From positions 620,001 through 684,000 of the forward strand of contig CAVQUX010000025.1 of assembly GCA_963716925.1 (NCBI GenBank): a stretch of DNA of 64,000 nucleotides. The letters are read 5' to 3'. This stretch comes from DAISKN01 sp963716925 (lineage in GTDB: Bacteria; Acidobacteriota; Vicinamibacteria; Marinacidobacterales; SMYC01). The translations under genes were made by a program, and so were the position numbers. The notes under the pieces were generated by a model. The model did not search any database. It saw only the letters and a program-made list of their open reading frames with translations, and was not told where the DNA came from. Positions 42,617-52,053 of the stretch are shown in pieces (position 1 is the first letter of the stretch; every line of letters starts with the position of its first letter).

Positions 42617-44313
42617 CGTGGAAGCTCGAGACCGGCAACGGGGAGTTTTCCCGAAGGCGTGATCTCGCCTTTGAGAAGCCGAACGAATGCGTCGGCGTAG
42701 ACGAGCTGGTTCCCGTAGAAGCCGCCCTCGCCGTACCCGACGACGAAAGCCGATACGCCGGGAAGATCCTCGGCGAGGTACGGGTTTCCGAACGAGAGCA
42801 CCAGGGTTCGGACGCCCGCGGCGGCGAAGCCCCGGATGAGCTCGAGGTCTCTCGAGGGAAGGACGCCGCGATCCCGGTAGACGGTTCTCTGGTGAAAGAG
42901 CGAGACGACGACGGTATCCGCCGAAAGCCCCGCCCTCCGGGCGGCATCGTACCGCGCGGGGTCGACCCCGGGACCGAGAAGGAACGACTCCCGAAGCGAG
43001 AGCCCCTCGCGCATCTTCTGGGCCGCCGAGAGCGGTGCGGGATCCCCCTCGTTCTTCTGGCTCGAGACGTAGACGATCGTTCCCAGGGCTTCGCGCTTCG
43101 CGGGGAACACGCCGCGATCGACGAGGGCGGTGAGCGATCGCTCCGCGACCTCGCGAACCAGATCCCGGTGAGCTTTCGCGCCCACGACCGATCCGATGCG
43201 CTCCGGGTCGACGAAACGATCTCGATGAAGCCCGAGCCGCGCCTTCGAGTAGAGGATCTTCTCGACGGAGGCGTCGATGCGCGCGAGCGGGATGTCCCCG
43301 GACTCGACCGCCCGGACCAGGGCCTCGATGGTGGCGACGGCATTCGCGGGCTTCAGCAGCACGTCGTGCCCGGCCTGTACCGCCATCACCCCCGCTCTCT
43401 CGGCGCCGAAGCGCTTCACCACCTTGGGATACCAGAGGTCGTCGGTGGTGAGAACACCCTGGAACCCGAGGCGCTCCCGGAGCCAGTAGGAGGCGAGCTT
43501 CGGCTCGACGCTCGCCGGCAGATCCGAGCCTCCGGTCAAAGCGGGAATGGTGATGTGCTCGCTCATGACGAAAGCGACGCCGGAATCGATCGCCGACCCA
43601 AAGGCGCGAAGATCCTCCGCCTCGACCCGCGCTGCCGGCTTGGAGTTCCGGAGGAACTCGTCTTCCAGGATCTCGACGTCCCCTCGGCCAGGGTAATGCT
43701 TCGCGGTCGCGAGCATGCCGTTCTCCTGGTACCCGCGGATGTAGGCCCCGGCCATGCGCCCGAGGAGATCCAGGTCCGATCCAAAAGAGCGCACGCCGAG
43801 GACGGGATTGTCGGGAAGGGTCTGGACGTCCACCACCGGAGAATAGGTGAGGTGGATTCCGATCGCGCGCCCCTCGAGAGCGCCGACTCTTCCCACCTCA
43901 TAGGCGAGACGCTCGTCGCCGACGGCCGAAAGAGCCATGTTCGCGGGAAACTCCGAGGCGCCCTGGAACTGCTGGCCCGGACCGCCTTCGAAGTCCGCGG
44001 AGACGAGAATCGGGATCCGGGCGCGCTTCTGGAGACGGTTCAGCAGATGCGCCGTCTCGTACGGCGCCCCTCCATAGACCACGAACCCGCCGATGCCGTA
44101 GTCCTCGGCGAGCCGGCTCCAGTAGCGGAAGTCGTCGGTATCCTCGGCGACGTAGCCGCCGCGGATCTGCTCGCAGACCATCTGCCCGGCTTTCTCGCGG
44201 AGAGACATCGAAGCCCGCGTCTCCGCCGCCCACCGCCTGGCTTCCTCGTCGCTTTGAGCCCAGGCCGCGCCCGCGAACGAAAGGCAGAGGACGTACGACA
44301 GGAGCCGCGCCAT
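42613..44313 (-). CDS. Glycoside hydrolase family 3 protein (NagZ-like), exported, altered catalytic dyad
   Basis: A 566-residue protein with signal peptide (MARLLSYVLCLSFAGAAWAQ). The first 350 residues are a GH3 barrel: VSADFEGGPGQQF, TYSPVVDVQTLPDNP, TAKHYPGRGDVE, and the nucleophile region GVLTTDDLWYPKVV (Asp). In NagZ the acid/base is a His in the loop after KHFPGHGD, with D-S-H spacing; here the loop reads PGRGDVEILEDEF with no such His. The remaining 200 residues form the GH3 C-terminal domain (TIVYVSSQKN, VRTLVLSFGNPYLAED). It probably removes beta-linked N-acetylhexosamine from a glycan, or acts on a related sugar. The start overlaps the previous stop as ATGA. Confidence 0.8.
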   Translation of the reverse strand: MARLLSYVLCLSFAGAAWAQSDEEARRWAAETRASMSLREKAGQMVCEQIRGGYVAEDTDDFRYWSRLAEDYGIGGFVVYGGAPYETAHLLNRLQKRARIPILVSADFEGGPGQQFQGASEFPANMALSAVGDERLAYEVGRVGALEGRAIGIHLTYSPVVDVQTLPDNPVLGVRSFGSDLDLLGRMAGAYIRGYQENGMLATAKHYPGRGDVEILEDEFLRNSKPAARVEAEDLRAFGSAIDSGVAFVMSEHITIPALTGGSDLPASVEPKLASYWLRERLGFQGVLTTDDLWYPKVVKRFGAERAGVMAVQAGHDVLLKPANAVATIEALVRAVESGDIPLARIDASVEKILYSKARLGLHRDRFVDPERIGSVVGAKAHRDLVREVAERSLTALVDRGVFPAKREALGTIVYVSSQKNEGDPAPLSAAQKMREGLSLRESFLLGPGVDPARYDAARRAGLSADTVVVSLFHQRTVYRDRGVLPSRDLELIRGFAAAGVRTLVLSFGNPYLAEDLPGVSAFVVGYGEGGFYGNQLVYADAFVRLLKGEITPSGKLPVAGLELPR

Positions 44314-44771
44314 CACGATCGAGCGCAAATCTCGAAGACCCGCGCGAGCTTTCCCTCGCGAAACACGAACTCCTGGACGGCGTGCATGTCGTAGCCCCGC
44401 CCGTCCTCGGCGTAGCGCCCCTGCTCGCGCACGATACAAACCACGGCCTCCCCTTGGGCCACGATCGACAGAACGACGGGCTTCTGCTCTTCGAGCATCG
44501 CGAAGTTGCGCCGGAGGGCGTCCACGAAAGCGGGCGCTCCCTCCGCGCTCCGAATGAAGGGCACGTCGGGAGGCGCCAGGATCTGAAGGCTCACGCCGTC
44601 CTCGACGACCCTGGCGATCGCGTCGTAGTCGTCGCGGGCGATCGCCTCGACCATCGCTCTCACCGCCGCGACGTTGCGCATCTCCTGGCTCTTGTCGAGG
44701 GCGTTGGGATCGCCCTTGGCGAACAACCCATCATACGTCTGCGCGCACTCCTCCATGCCCTTCCGCACCAT
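44313..44771 (-). CDS. SnoaL-like/NTF2-fold protein
   Basis: A 152-residue soluble protein. After a helical start (MVRKGMEECAQTYDGLF) it reads VRAMVEAIARDDYDAIARVV, FVDALRRNFAMLEEQKPVVL and, in strands, VVCIVREQGRYAEDG and MHAVQEFVFREGKLARVFEI, the typical order of an NTF2-like cone. Ligand or substrate unknown. I prefer ATG 44771 because GGGGAGGTGG stands before it; another ATG at 44795 lies upstream of that site. It leads a three-gene coupled set with the GH3 enzyme and the HEXXH protein. Confidence 0.7.
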   Translation of the reverse strand: MVRKGMEECAQTYDGLFAKGDPNALDKSQEMRNVAAVRAMVEAIARDDYDAIARVVEDGVSLQILAPPDVPFIRSAEGAPAFVDALRRNFAMLEEQKPVVLSIVAQGEAVVCIVREQGRYAEDGRGYDMHAVQEFVFREGKLARVFEICARS

Positions 44772-44819
44772 GGTCCACCTCCCCGCCGCTATCATAGTCC
44801 CGATTCTCCGCGCGGGCGA

Positions 44820-46247
44820 TCAGGGCAGGAACAGGAAGCAGGCGGCGAGGATGAGCGTCGGGACGATCGCGCCGAGCGCGAGCATCAGGGGGAACACGCC
44901 CGAGGGGAAGAACCGTCCGAGAATCGCCTGCCCCGCGGGATTGGGCGCGTTGGCGATGACCGTGAGCCCGCCGGCGACCATGGCGCCCGAGACCACCGCA
45001 TACTTGAGCTCCTCGGTGAGATTCGGCACGAGCGAGGCGAGATAGGTGATGGCTGCGTTGTCGTTGAACGCGGTCAGCACCATGGCACCCGCGAACATCG
45101 GCAGGGCCGTGAGCCGGCTGAGAATCGGCTCGATCCACCACGACTGGAGCGAGCCGTGGATCACGAGCCCGGCGAGGAAGAATCCCACGAGAACCGGTGG
45201 ACCCAGACGGAGCTCGCTCTGGTACGGCGCGGTCGCCTGCATGAACGCGATGAGGAACAGGAGACCGCCGATGAACAGCACCGGAGTGTGCGCGGTGAGG
45301 ACGGTCCAGCCGAGAAGCGAGAGGTGCACGGCCGTCACCGGAAGAGGCACGCTCGGGCCTTCGTCTCCTCCGGCCGGGGCCGGTGCTTTCTCCGCGAGCT
45401 TCCGGAGCTCGGACCGGAACACCACGGCATAGAGGGCGTTCGCCGCGGCGATTCCCACGATCGCCTTCCAGCCGAAGTGCCGCAGCATGTAGGCCGTGTC
45501 CCACCCGAACTTCTCGGCCACGATCAGAACCGGCGGAGCAGCGAAGTGCGTCAAGGTCCCGCCGACGGACACATCGACGAAGAGAAGCCCCAGCGTTCCA
45601 TAGGCCAGCCGTCGCGACACTCCGAGCGAGTAGACGTAGCGCGCGAGGAGGAGAGCGCAGATGGTCATGGCCGCCGGTTCGGTGATGAGAGAGCCGAGGA
45701 GCGGGCCGAGCGTGAGGATCGAGATCCACCAGGCGAACGGCGTTCCGCCGAAGAGGCCGGCGACCATCCCCGTCGTCCGTTCCGCGAAGGACATCACCGG
45801 GCGGGTCGAGGCGATGGCCATGATCACCACCACGAACGCCGGCTCGGTGAAGTTCACGTGCTCCACGAAGGACTCCGCCGCGGGCCAACCCTTGACCAGG
45901 GCGATGACGGCGAGAAGGGGCACGACCCAGATGCCGAAGACCGCTTCCACCTCGCCGAGCAGATGCGCCGCCTCCGCCTTGAAGCTGTGCTCGGTGTCCT
46001 TGGAGTGGAGCTCGTGCGCGAGCCGGGTGATCCGCGCCGCGAGGAGCGTATGGAGGATCGCGAAAGCGAAGATCAGGCTCGCGACGAGGTTCAGGGGCTC
46101 TTCCCGCACGCGGGAGACGAGCACCTGGAAGAGCGAAAGCCCATCCTCTCCGGCATAGCTTTGGAGAGGCGGTGGAAAGACCTCGGCGGCGCTTCCCGGG
46201 CTCGCGAAAAGAATTCCGACGACGGCAAGGGGGGCGACGCGCCTCAT
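44820..46247 (-). CDS. Putative Na+/H+ antiporter (Na_H_antiport_2-like)
   Basis: A 475-residue transporter with a signal-like N-terminus (MRRVAPLAVVGILFASPGSA), an extramembrane loop and about 11 helices. Conserved polar patches in helices include FGGTPFAWWISILTLGPLLG, LITEPAAMTICALLLARYV, DVSVGGTLTHFAAPPVL and AFNDNAAITYLASLVPNL. These fit the small family annotated as putative Na+/H+ antiporters, related to NhaD-like carriers. The ion is inferred from the family only. ATG 46247 overlaps the stop of the DUF502 gene as ATGA, so the two are coupled. Confidence 0.75.
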   Translation of the reverse strand: MRRVAPLAVVGILFASPGSAAEVFPPPLQSYAGEDGLSLFQVLVSRVREEPLNLVASLIFAFAILHTLLAARITRLAHELHSKDTEHSFKAEAAHLLGEVEAVFGIWVVPLLAVIALVKGWPAAESFVEHVNFTEPAFVVVIMAIASTRPVMSFAERTTGMVAGLFGGTPFAWWISILTLGPLLGSLITEPAAMTICALLLARYVYSLGVSRRLAYGTLGLLFVDVSVGGTLTHFAAPPVLIVAEKFGWDTAYMLRHFGWKAIVGIAAANALYAVVFRSELRKLAEKAPAPAGGDEGPSVPLPVTAVHLSLLGWTVLTAHTPVLFIGGLLFLIAFMQATAPYQSELRLGPPVLVGFFLAGLVIHGSLQSWWIEPILSRLTALPMFAGAMVLTAFNDNAAITYLASLVPNLTEELKYAVVSGAMVAGGLTVIANAPNPAGQAILGRFFPSGVFPLMLALGAIVPTLILAACFLFLP

Positions 46248-46891
46248 TCTCGTGGGGCGGCGGCCACCGGAGCAAGCTCCTTGGAAGCGCTCTGCTCCCG
46301 GATGGTTTCGGGGAAGGCCGTTCCGCCGGTCAGCGTGATGCGCACGGCTTCCTCCACCGTCAGATCGGAGAAGCGGATCTCGGCGCGCGGATAGCAGAGG
46401 ACCGTCCCCAGATGGAGGTGATTCGTCGGGACGTAGACCGCCCCCCATGCTTCCCGTTCTCCGTTCACGTTTTGAATCTGGAACTCGCGCGTCAGGAATC
46501 CCAGCGCGACGCCCGTCGGTCCGGCGTAGGGCACCAGCACCACTCGCTTGAATCCGGACGCGTTCTCGGGAGAGAAAGCGGTCACGAGCTGCCTCACGGG
46601 AACGTAGATGTCTTTGAAAAGAGGAATCCTCGCCACGACCTGCTCACCCCGCCGGAGGATCCGGGACCCGACGACGGTGGTGGCGATGAGCCCCACGGTG
46701 GTCACCAGGACCAGCGCCGAGGCGAACCCGAGGCCCGGGAGGCTTTCTCCCGGAAGCCAGTCGAGGAGCGGGCTCATCGTTCCTTCGATGAGGCGCGCGA
46801 CCCACACCAGCGTCATGCCGCTCACCAGGAGGGGAAGCACCACCAGGAGGCCGGCGATGACGCTCTTCTTGAATCGTTTGCCGGAGATCAT
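46244..46891 (-). CDS. DUF502 family membrane protein
   Basis: A 215-residue protein with two N-terminal helices (VIAGLLVVLPLLVSGMTLVW and FASALVLVTTVGLIATTVVG) and a soluble C-terminal domain with the family wording RIPLFKDIYVPVRQLVTAFS and GAVYVPTNHLHLGTVLCYP. DUF502 proteins occur in bacteria and plants; their biochemical role is unknown. The gene is coupled to the putative antiporter, which may hint at a shared membrane task. ATG 46891 is the first start and precedes the first helix by about ten residues. Confidence 0.82.
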   Translation of the reverse strand: MISGKRFKKSVIAGLLVVLPLLVSGMTLVWVARLIEGTMSPLLDWLPGESLPGLGFASALVLVTTVGLIATTVVGSRILRRGEQVVARIPLFKDIYVPVRQLVTAFSPENASGFKRVVLVPYAGPTGVALGFLTREFQIQNVNGEREAWGAVYVPTNHLHLGTVLCYPRAEIRFSDLTVEEAVRITLTGGTAFPETIREQSASKELAPVAAAPRE

Positions 46892-46911
46892 CGGACGAGT
46901 CTAGCGCACCC

Positions 46912-48333
46912 TCAGGTGAGGATCTTTCGCACGACCTCCCCCTTCACGTCCGTCAGCCGGAAGTCCCTCCCAAGGAACTTGAAGGTGAGCCGCGTGTGAT
47001 CGATGCCGAGGAGATACAGCATCGTCGCGTGCAGGTCGTGGACCGAGACCACGTCTTCGACCGCGTGATAGCCGAGATCGTCCGTCGCACCATGGCTCAC
47101 ACCGCCTCTGACCCCGCCTCCCGCGAGCCACATCGAGAAGCCTTTGATATGGTGGTCCCGTCCGTCGCTCTGGGCCATCGGCGTCCGTCCGAACTCCCCT
47201 CCCCAGAGGACCAGGGTCTCGTCGAGCATGCCCCGCTCCTTCAAGTCCTTCACCAGCGCCGCCGACGCCCGGTCGGTCTCGTTCGCCTTCATCACGATGT
47301 CGGGCCGGATCCGGCTGTGGTGGTCCCAGTCGCGATGGTAGAGCTGGATGAAGCGCACCCCGCGCTCCGCGAGCCGGCGCGCCAGGAGACAGTTCGACGC
47401 GAACGAGCCGTCCATCTCCGAGACTCCGTAAGCCTCGCGCACCGAGGCCGGCTCGTTCGAGAAGTCGGTGAGCGCGGGGACGCTCGACTGCATCCGGAAC
47501 GCCATCTCGTACTGGCTGAGTCGGGCGGCGATCTCCGGGTCGTCTATCCAGTCCGGGCTCGAGCGGGTGAGGGCGGAAACCGCGTCGATGACGTCGCGCT
47601 GGTCCGACGCCGTCACTCCCTCTGGGTTTCGGAGGTACAGGACGGCATCGCCCTTCGATCGGAACTGCACTCCCTGAAATCGGCTCGGGAGGAAACCGCT
47701 GTGCCACTGCCGGGCGGCGATGGGCTGCATCTGTCCGCCCCGTCCCTGGGACACCAGGACCACGAATCCGGGCAGATCCTCGGCTTCGGAGCCGAGACCG
47801 TACCAGATCCAGGAACCCGCGGAGGGCCGTCCGGAAATCTGGGTCCCGGTGTTCATGAAGGTATGGGCGGGATCGTGGTTGATCTGCTCCGTCTGCAGGG
47901 ACCGTACGATCGCGATCTCGTCGGAGATTCCGCCGATTTGGGGCAGGAGCGTCGAGATCTCCTGGCCCGAATCTCCGTAGCGCTGGAACGGGTGCTGCGG
48001 TCCGAAGCACTTGAGAGGCTGCCCCTGGAGCTGGGCGATCGGCTGTCCCTCGGTGAACGAGAGGGGCATGGGCTGTCCATCCATCGCCGCGAGCTTCGGC
48101 TTGTAGTCGAAGAGCTCGAGGTGGGATGGCCCCCCCGCCTGGTAGAGCTGGATCACCCTTTTTGCTCTCGGAGGGAAATGAAGCGGACGAACCACTCCCT
48201 CCGCTCGCTGCTGCCCGCGCGCGGAAAGAGACGAGAACGCGAGGGCCCCGAGCCCCATCCCCGAGCGGGACAGGAACGCCCGCCGCGTCCAGCGCCTTCG
48301 AAACTCGGTGACGTCGTCGGTCAGTATCTCCAT
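46912..48333 (-). CDS. DUF1501 domain protein, Tat-exported
   Basis: A 473-residue protein of the sulfatase-like DUF1501 family. The N-terminus carries a twin-arginine signal (RRAFLSRSGMGLGALAFSSL). Family wording is clear: VIQLYQAGGPSHLELFDYKP, NTGTQISGRPSAGSWIWYGL, GGEFGRTPMAQ and DHHIKGFSMWLAGGGVRGG. These proteins are common in planctomycetes and acidobacteria next to DUF1549/DUF1553 cytochromes, as here, where the cytochrome gene ends 16 bases before this start. The pair is thought to act outside the cytoplasm on polymeric or sulfated substrates, but no reaction is established. The first ATG of the frame at 48333 is used. Confidence 0.88.
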   Translation of the reverse strand: MEILTDDVTEFRRRWTRRAFLSRSGMGLGALAFSSLSARGQQRAEGVVRPLHFPPRAKRVIQLYQAGGPSHLELFDYKPKLAAMDGQPMPLSFTEGQPIAQLQGQPLKCFGPQHPFQRYGDSGQEISTLLPQIGGISDEIAIVRSLQTEQINHDPAHTFMNTGTQISGRPSAGSWIWYGLGSEAEDLPGFVVLVSQGRGGQMQPIAARQWHSGFLPSRFQGVQFRSKGDAVLYLRNPEGVTASDQRDVIDAVSALTRSSPDWIDDPEIAARLSQYEMAFRMQSSVPALTDFSNEPASVREAYGVSEMDGSFASNCLLARRLAERGVRFIQLYHRDWDHHSRIRPDIVMKANETDRASAALVKDLKERGMLDETLVLWGGEFGRTPMAQSDGRDHHIKGFSMWLAGGGVRGGVSHGATDDLGYHAVEDVVSVHDLHATMLYLLGIDHTRLTFKFLGRDFRLTDVKGEVVRKILT

Positions 48334-48349
48334 CTCGTCTCTCCGCGGC

Positions 48350-51300
48350 TCACGGCCGAGTGATGAGCTCGGGAAGGTTCAGGATCGCCCGCGCCACTGT
48401 GAACCAGTCCCGACGCTTCTCGTAGAGCCCGCGCAGAACCAGGACCTCTTCTTCCCCCGGCGGGCGCGAGAGAGCGCGCCGGAAGGCCCAGTCGATTCGC
48501 GCCTCGAAGGACTCCCCGCCCTCGTCCTGGATTCTTCGGGCGAAAGCCCGGGCGGCTTCGACGTACGTGGGATCGTTGAGAAGCGCCAGCGCCTGCTGCG
48601 GCACGTTGGAGCGCGTGCGTTCCGCGACGCACTCCTCCCTCGTGGGAGCGTCGAAGGCGAGAAGGCTCGGGTGCAGGAACGACCGCTGCCACCAGGTGTA
48701 GAGACCGCGGCGATACTGGTCCTCGCCGCTGGAGTCGTCCCACTCCCGCGGAGGAAAGTTGAGAAACGACCAGTAGCCCGGCGGCTGGTGAGGATAGACG
48801 CTCGGCCCGCCCACCTTCAGCGAGAGCAGGCCGGAGACGGCGAGCGCGTTGTCGCGCACCGTCTCGGCGTCGAGGCGGATCCTCGACTGGCGGGCGTAGA
48901 GACGATCGTAGGGATCGCGCTCCAGAAGCTCCTTCGAAGCGATCGACGAGCGTCGATAGGCTTTCGAGATGACGAGGGTGCGGACGAGATGCTTCACGTC
49001 CCACCCGCTATCGACGAGCTCGACGGCGAGCGCGTCGAGAAGCTCCGGATGCGTGGGCCACTCCCCCTGCGTTCCCAGGTCCTCGAGAGTTCGCGAGAGT
49101 CCCTGGCCGAAGAAGAGCTTCCAGAGACGGTTGGCCAGTACGCGCGCGGTAAGGGGATTCTCGGAGGAGACCAGCCACCTGGCGAGGTCGAGCCGCGTGG
49201 CCCGGCGCCCCCCGGTCTCGATCTGTGGAAGGAAGTGAGGAACCGCGGGCTCGACCACGGGACCGGTATCGTCGAGCCAGTTGCCCCGGGGAAGAACGCG
49301 CACGGGCTCGGGCTCGCGGGTGGTGGTGATGTAGGACCGGGGAATGGCCGCGAGGAGCTCGTTCCGCTGGAGCTCCGCCGAACGAAGCCGCGTGCGGAGC
49401 TGCGCGAGCTCGGGCGCTGTCCCCCGGTAGTACATCTCGAGCTCTTCCTGCTGCAGCGGTGTTCGCTCAGAGCGAGGTGTCTCCGCGATCGCCTTGAGGT
49501 CGCGTGAGACTCCGGGACCGAGATCGCGGCAGACGGGCTCGCTGCTGGAGGTGGCGGATACCCGGAACCGTCCCAGGGTCCGCTCTTCGCCCGCATCCTG
49601 GCGAAGCACGAGGGTGAACGTCGTCTCTGGTTTCGTGCCTGCAGGTGAAACCGTCTCGAGGATGAGGCGATGAGTTTCTCCGTCCGCCTCGGCGAGGACC
49701 CAGGGACCGGCCTCCGAGCGAAGGCGGATCGGGGAATTCCCTTCGTCGAGAATCTCGATGCCAGAGACCAAGAATCCGCCCGCGGGGTCTCGGCCCGGCC
49801 CGCCTCTGGGAAGCTCCTCGAATGGAACCGCCTCGAAGCGGAACGCGGTGATATCCCGAAGCGCGGTCGTGAAGCGGACGGTGTAGGTATCCGCAGGGAG
49901 CTTCGGTCCGTTCGCGGTCGTGGCGATGAGGGAGAAGTCGTTCCCCTGGATGAGGACCCGGGTCCCGTTCTTCGATGAGACCGACACCGGCTCGAGCGTC
50001 GTCCAGCAGACCGGCGTCTTTCGGATCGTCTCTTCCCAGGCCGCGTCCGGCGTCTTCACCTTCAGCTCGTCCCAGATGCGCTCGACTTCCGCCTCGAGCG
50101 CTTCGAAGAGCGGACGCTCCGCATCGCCCGGAAGCGCCGTCGGCTTCCGGCGCCCGACGGGATCTTCGACGACGTCGGCGAAGAACGCGCCGAAGCTGTA
50201 GAAGTCCTTCGCGAGGTAGGGATCGAACTTGTGGTCGTGACACTGGGCGCAGCCGAGGGTGGCCCCGAGCCACACGGTTGAGACGTTCCGCACCCGGTCC
50301 GCGAGATAGATGGCGCGATACTCCTTCGGCTGAGCGCCCCCTTCCTCGGTGGTCTGCAGGAGGCGGTTGTATCCGGAGGCGATCTTCTGCTCGAACGTCG
50401 GCGCCTCGAGCAGATCGCCCGCGATCTGCTCGAGGGTGAAGCGATCGAAGGGAACGTTCCGATTGAACTCCGAGACCACCCAATCCCGATACCGCCAGAG
50501 CGGACGGGAGTTGTCGCTGTGATAGCCGACGCTGTCGGCGTAGCGGACGAGGTCGAGCCAGTAGGCGGCCATGCGCTCGCCGTAGTGCTTCGAGGCGAGA
50601 AGACGGTCGACCTGCTTCTCGTAGGCGTCGGAGCTCTCGTCGGACTCGAAAGCCCGCACCTCTTCCGGAGTCGGCGGAAGACCCGTGAGGTCGAAGCTCA
50701 GCCTCCGGAGGAGCTCGTACCTCTTCGCCTCGGGCGCCGCGACCAGGCCCTCGCGCGCGATCGCGGCTTCGAGGAAACCGTCCACGGAGCTTTCGACCGC
50801 CCTGGACGGTGGGACGTAGGACCAGTGCGGCTCCCACGGGGCCCCATCCTCGATCCACCGCCGGAGCGTATCGATCGAAGCGGCGGGCAATCGGGGCTTT
50901 CCGCTCGCGAGCGCCGGCATGCGCTGGCTGTCGTCGGGGTGGGTCACGCGCGAGAGAAGAGCGCTCCGTTCGGGAGCGCCGGGAACGATGGCCACGTTCC
51001 CCGAAGGAAGCGTCGCCTTCGCCGCCTCCTCGCGGTCGAGCCGGAGACCGGCTTGACGCTGGTTTCGATCGGGACCATGGCAGGAGTAGCACTCGGCGAG
51101 GATCGGACGCACGTCGCGATTGAAGCGCCAGCCGTTCGTGGCCGCCGCCGCTGGCTGCGCCGGAGGAGAGCTCTCCGGCCAGGACGCGCCCTCGTCGATC
51201 CACCGGCGGAGGACGTCGATCTCCGCGGCGGTCAGCGGCTCCCGGTACCAGGGCATGCGCAGCTCGGGGTCGGAAGATACGATTCGCTGATACAGGAGGC

Positions 51301-51511
51301 TCGCGCCGGCGTTGGCGGGGACGACCACATTTCCCGAAGCACCTCCGGAAAGGAATCGCTCGCGGCGGTCGAGCCGAAGCCCCGCCTCTTCCAGCGCCGG
51401 TCCGTGACATTCGAAGCAGGACCGCTCGAGGATCGGCCTCACGTCGCGCGCGAAGTCGATTCCTCCCGAAGGCGGCTGCGGGATCGCGAGGAGCAGGAAA
51501 AGTGGATTCAT
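48350..51511 (-). CDS. Planctomycete-type cytochrome c / DUF1549 / DUF1553 protein
   Basis: A 1053-residue secreted protein with a short signal (MNPLFLLLAIPQ). It carries two haem-binding motifs in tandem cytochrome-like units: CFECHGPALEEAGLRLDRR (about 32) and CYSCHGPDRNQRQAGLRLDR (about 142). Next comes DUF1549 (LSFDLTGLPPTPEEVRAF, YWLDLVRYADSVGYHSDN), a middle beta-rich region, then DUF1553 (TARVLANRLWKLFFGQGLSR, LDALAVELVDSGWDVKHLVR). This is the full PSCyt1-PSCyt2-PSD1 order. Electron transfer to or from the DUF1501 partner is an inference. The gene precedes and is co-oriented with the DUF1501 gene. Confidence 0.9.
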   Translation of the reverse strand: MNPLFLLLAIPQPPSGGIDFARDVRPILERSCFECHGPALEEAGLRLDRRERFLSGGASGNVVVPANAGASLLYQRIVSSDPELRMPWYREPLTAAEIDVLRRWIDEGASWPESSPPAQPAAAATNGWRFNRDVRPILAECYSCHGPDRNQRQAGLRLDREEAAKATLPSGNVAIVPGAPERSALLSRVTHPDDSQRMPALASGKPRLPAASIDTLRRWIEDGAPWEPHWSYVPPSRAVESSVDGFLEAAIAREGLVAAPEAKRYELLRRLSFDLTGLPPTPEEVRAFESDESSDAYEKQVDRLLASKHYGERMAAYWLDLVRYADSVGYHSDNSRPLWRYRDWVVSEFNRNVPFDRFTLEQIAGDLLEAPTFEQKIASGYNRLLQTTEEGGAQPKEYRAIYLADRVRNVSTVWLGATLGCAQCHDHKFDPYLAKDFYSFGAFFADVVEDPVGRRKPTALPGDAERPLFEALEAEVERIWDELKVKTPDAAWEETIRKTPVCWTTLEPVSVSSKNGTRVLIQGNDFSLIATTANGPKLPADTYTVRFTTALRDITAFRFEAVPFEELPRGGPGRDPAGGFLVSGIEILDEGNSPIRLRSEAGPWVLAEADGETHRLILETVSPAGTKPETTFTLVLRQDAGEERTLGRFRVSATSSSEPVCRDLGPGVSRDLKAIAETPRSERTPLQQEELEMYYRGTAPELAQLRTRLRSAELQRNELLAAIPRSYITTTREPEPVRVLPRGNWLDDTGPVVEPAVPHFLPQIETGGRRATRLDLARWLVSSENPLTARVLANRLWKLFFGQGLSRTLEDLGTQGEWPTHPELLDALAVELVDSGWDVKHLVRTLVISKAYRRSSIASKELLERDPYDRLYARQSRIRLDAETVRDNALAVSGLLSLKVGGPSVYPHQPPGYWSFLNFPPREWDDSSGEDQYRRGLYTWWQRSFLHPSLLAFDAPTREECVAERTRSNVPQQALALLNDPTYVEAARAFARRIQDEGGESFEARIDWAFRRALSRPPGEEEVLVLRGLYEKRRDWFTVARAILNLPELITRP

Positions 51512-51546
51512 GAGACGACTCCGAACGGCGATAGAGTATACGCGAC

Positions 51547-52053
51547 GTGCGCGTTCGCGACATCGATTGGGAGACCTGGCGGGCCAAGGATCCGGCGACC
51601 CTGGTGTTCGTGGTCAAGGACGCTTCGGTCCTTCTCATCCGCAAGAAGCGCGGCCTCGGCGCAGGGAAGATCAACGCCCCCGGGGGGCGCCTCGAGCCGG
51701 GAGAGACACCCCTCGAAGCCGCGATTCGCGAGACCCGCGAGGAGGTCTGCATCACGCCCCTGGATTTGACCTATGCCGGTGTGAATCTGTTCCAGTTCGT
51801 CGACGGCTATTCCATCCACGTCCACGTCTTCAAAGCGCGCGATTTCGAAGGAGAGCCGAAAGAGACGGATGAAGCGACCCCTCTCTGGGCGCCGGTCGAC
51901 GCCATCCCCTACGAGGAGATGTGGGAGGACGATCGGCTGTGGATTCCGCTGGTTCTCGAGGGCGTCTCGTTCTCCGGAAGATACGTCTTCGACGGAGATC
52001 GGATGCTCGACCACGCGCTCGATCTGGAATCCGCGCACCCACCGAGCGCCTGA
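51547..52053 (+). CDS. Nudix hydrolase (8-oxo-dGTP diphosphatase-like)
   Basis: A 168-residue Nudix protein with the box GGRLEPGETPLEAAIRETRE-EV (residues about 46-68), which keeps all metal-binding glutamates (G-x5-E-x7-RE-x2-E-x). The surrounding wording (LIRKKRGLGAGKINAPGGRL) is that of MTH1/MutT-type enzymes that clean oxidised nucleotides. The start is GTG 51547, 35 bases from the divergent cytochrome gene. Its stop overlaps the next ATG as TGATG, coupling it to the membrane protein. Confidence 0.85.
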   Translation: MRVRDIDWETWRAKDPATLVFVVKDASVLLIRKKRGLGAGKINAPGGRLEPGETPLEAAIRETREEVCITPLDLTYAGVNLFQFVDGYSIHVHVFKARDFEGEPKETDEATPLWAPVDAIPYEEMWEDDRLWIPLVLEGVSFSGRYVFDGDRMLDHALDLESAHPPSA

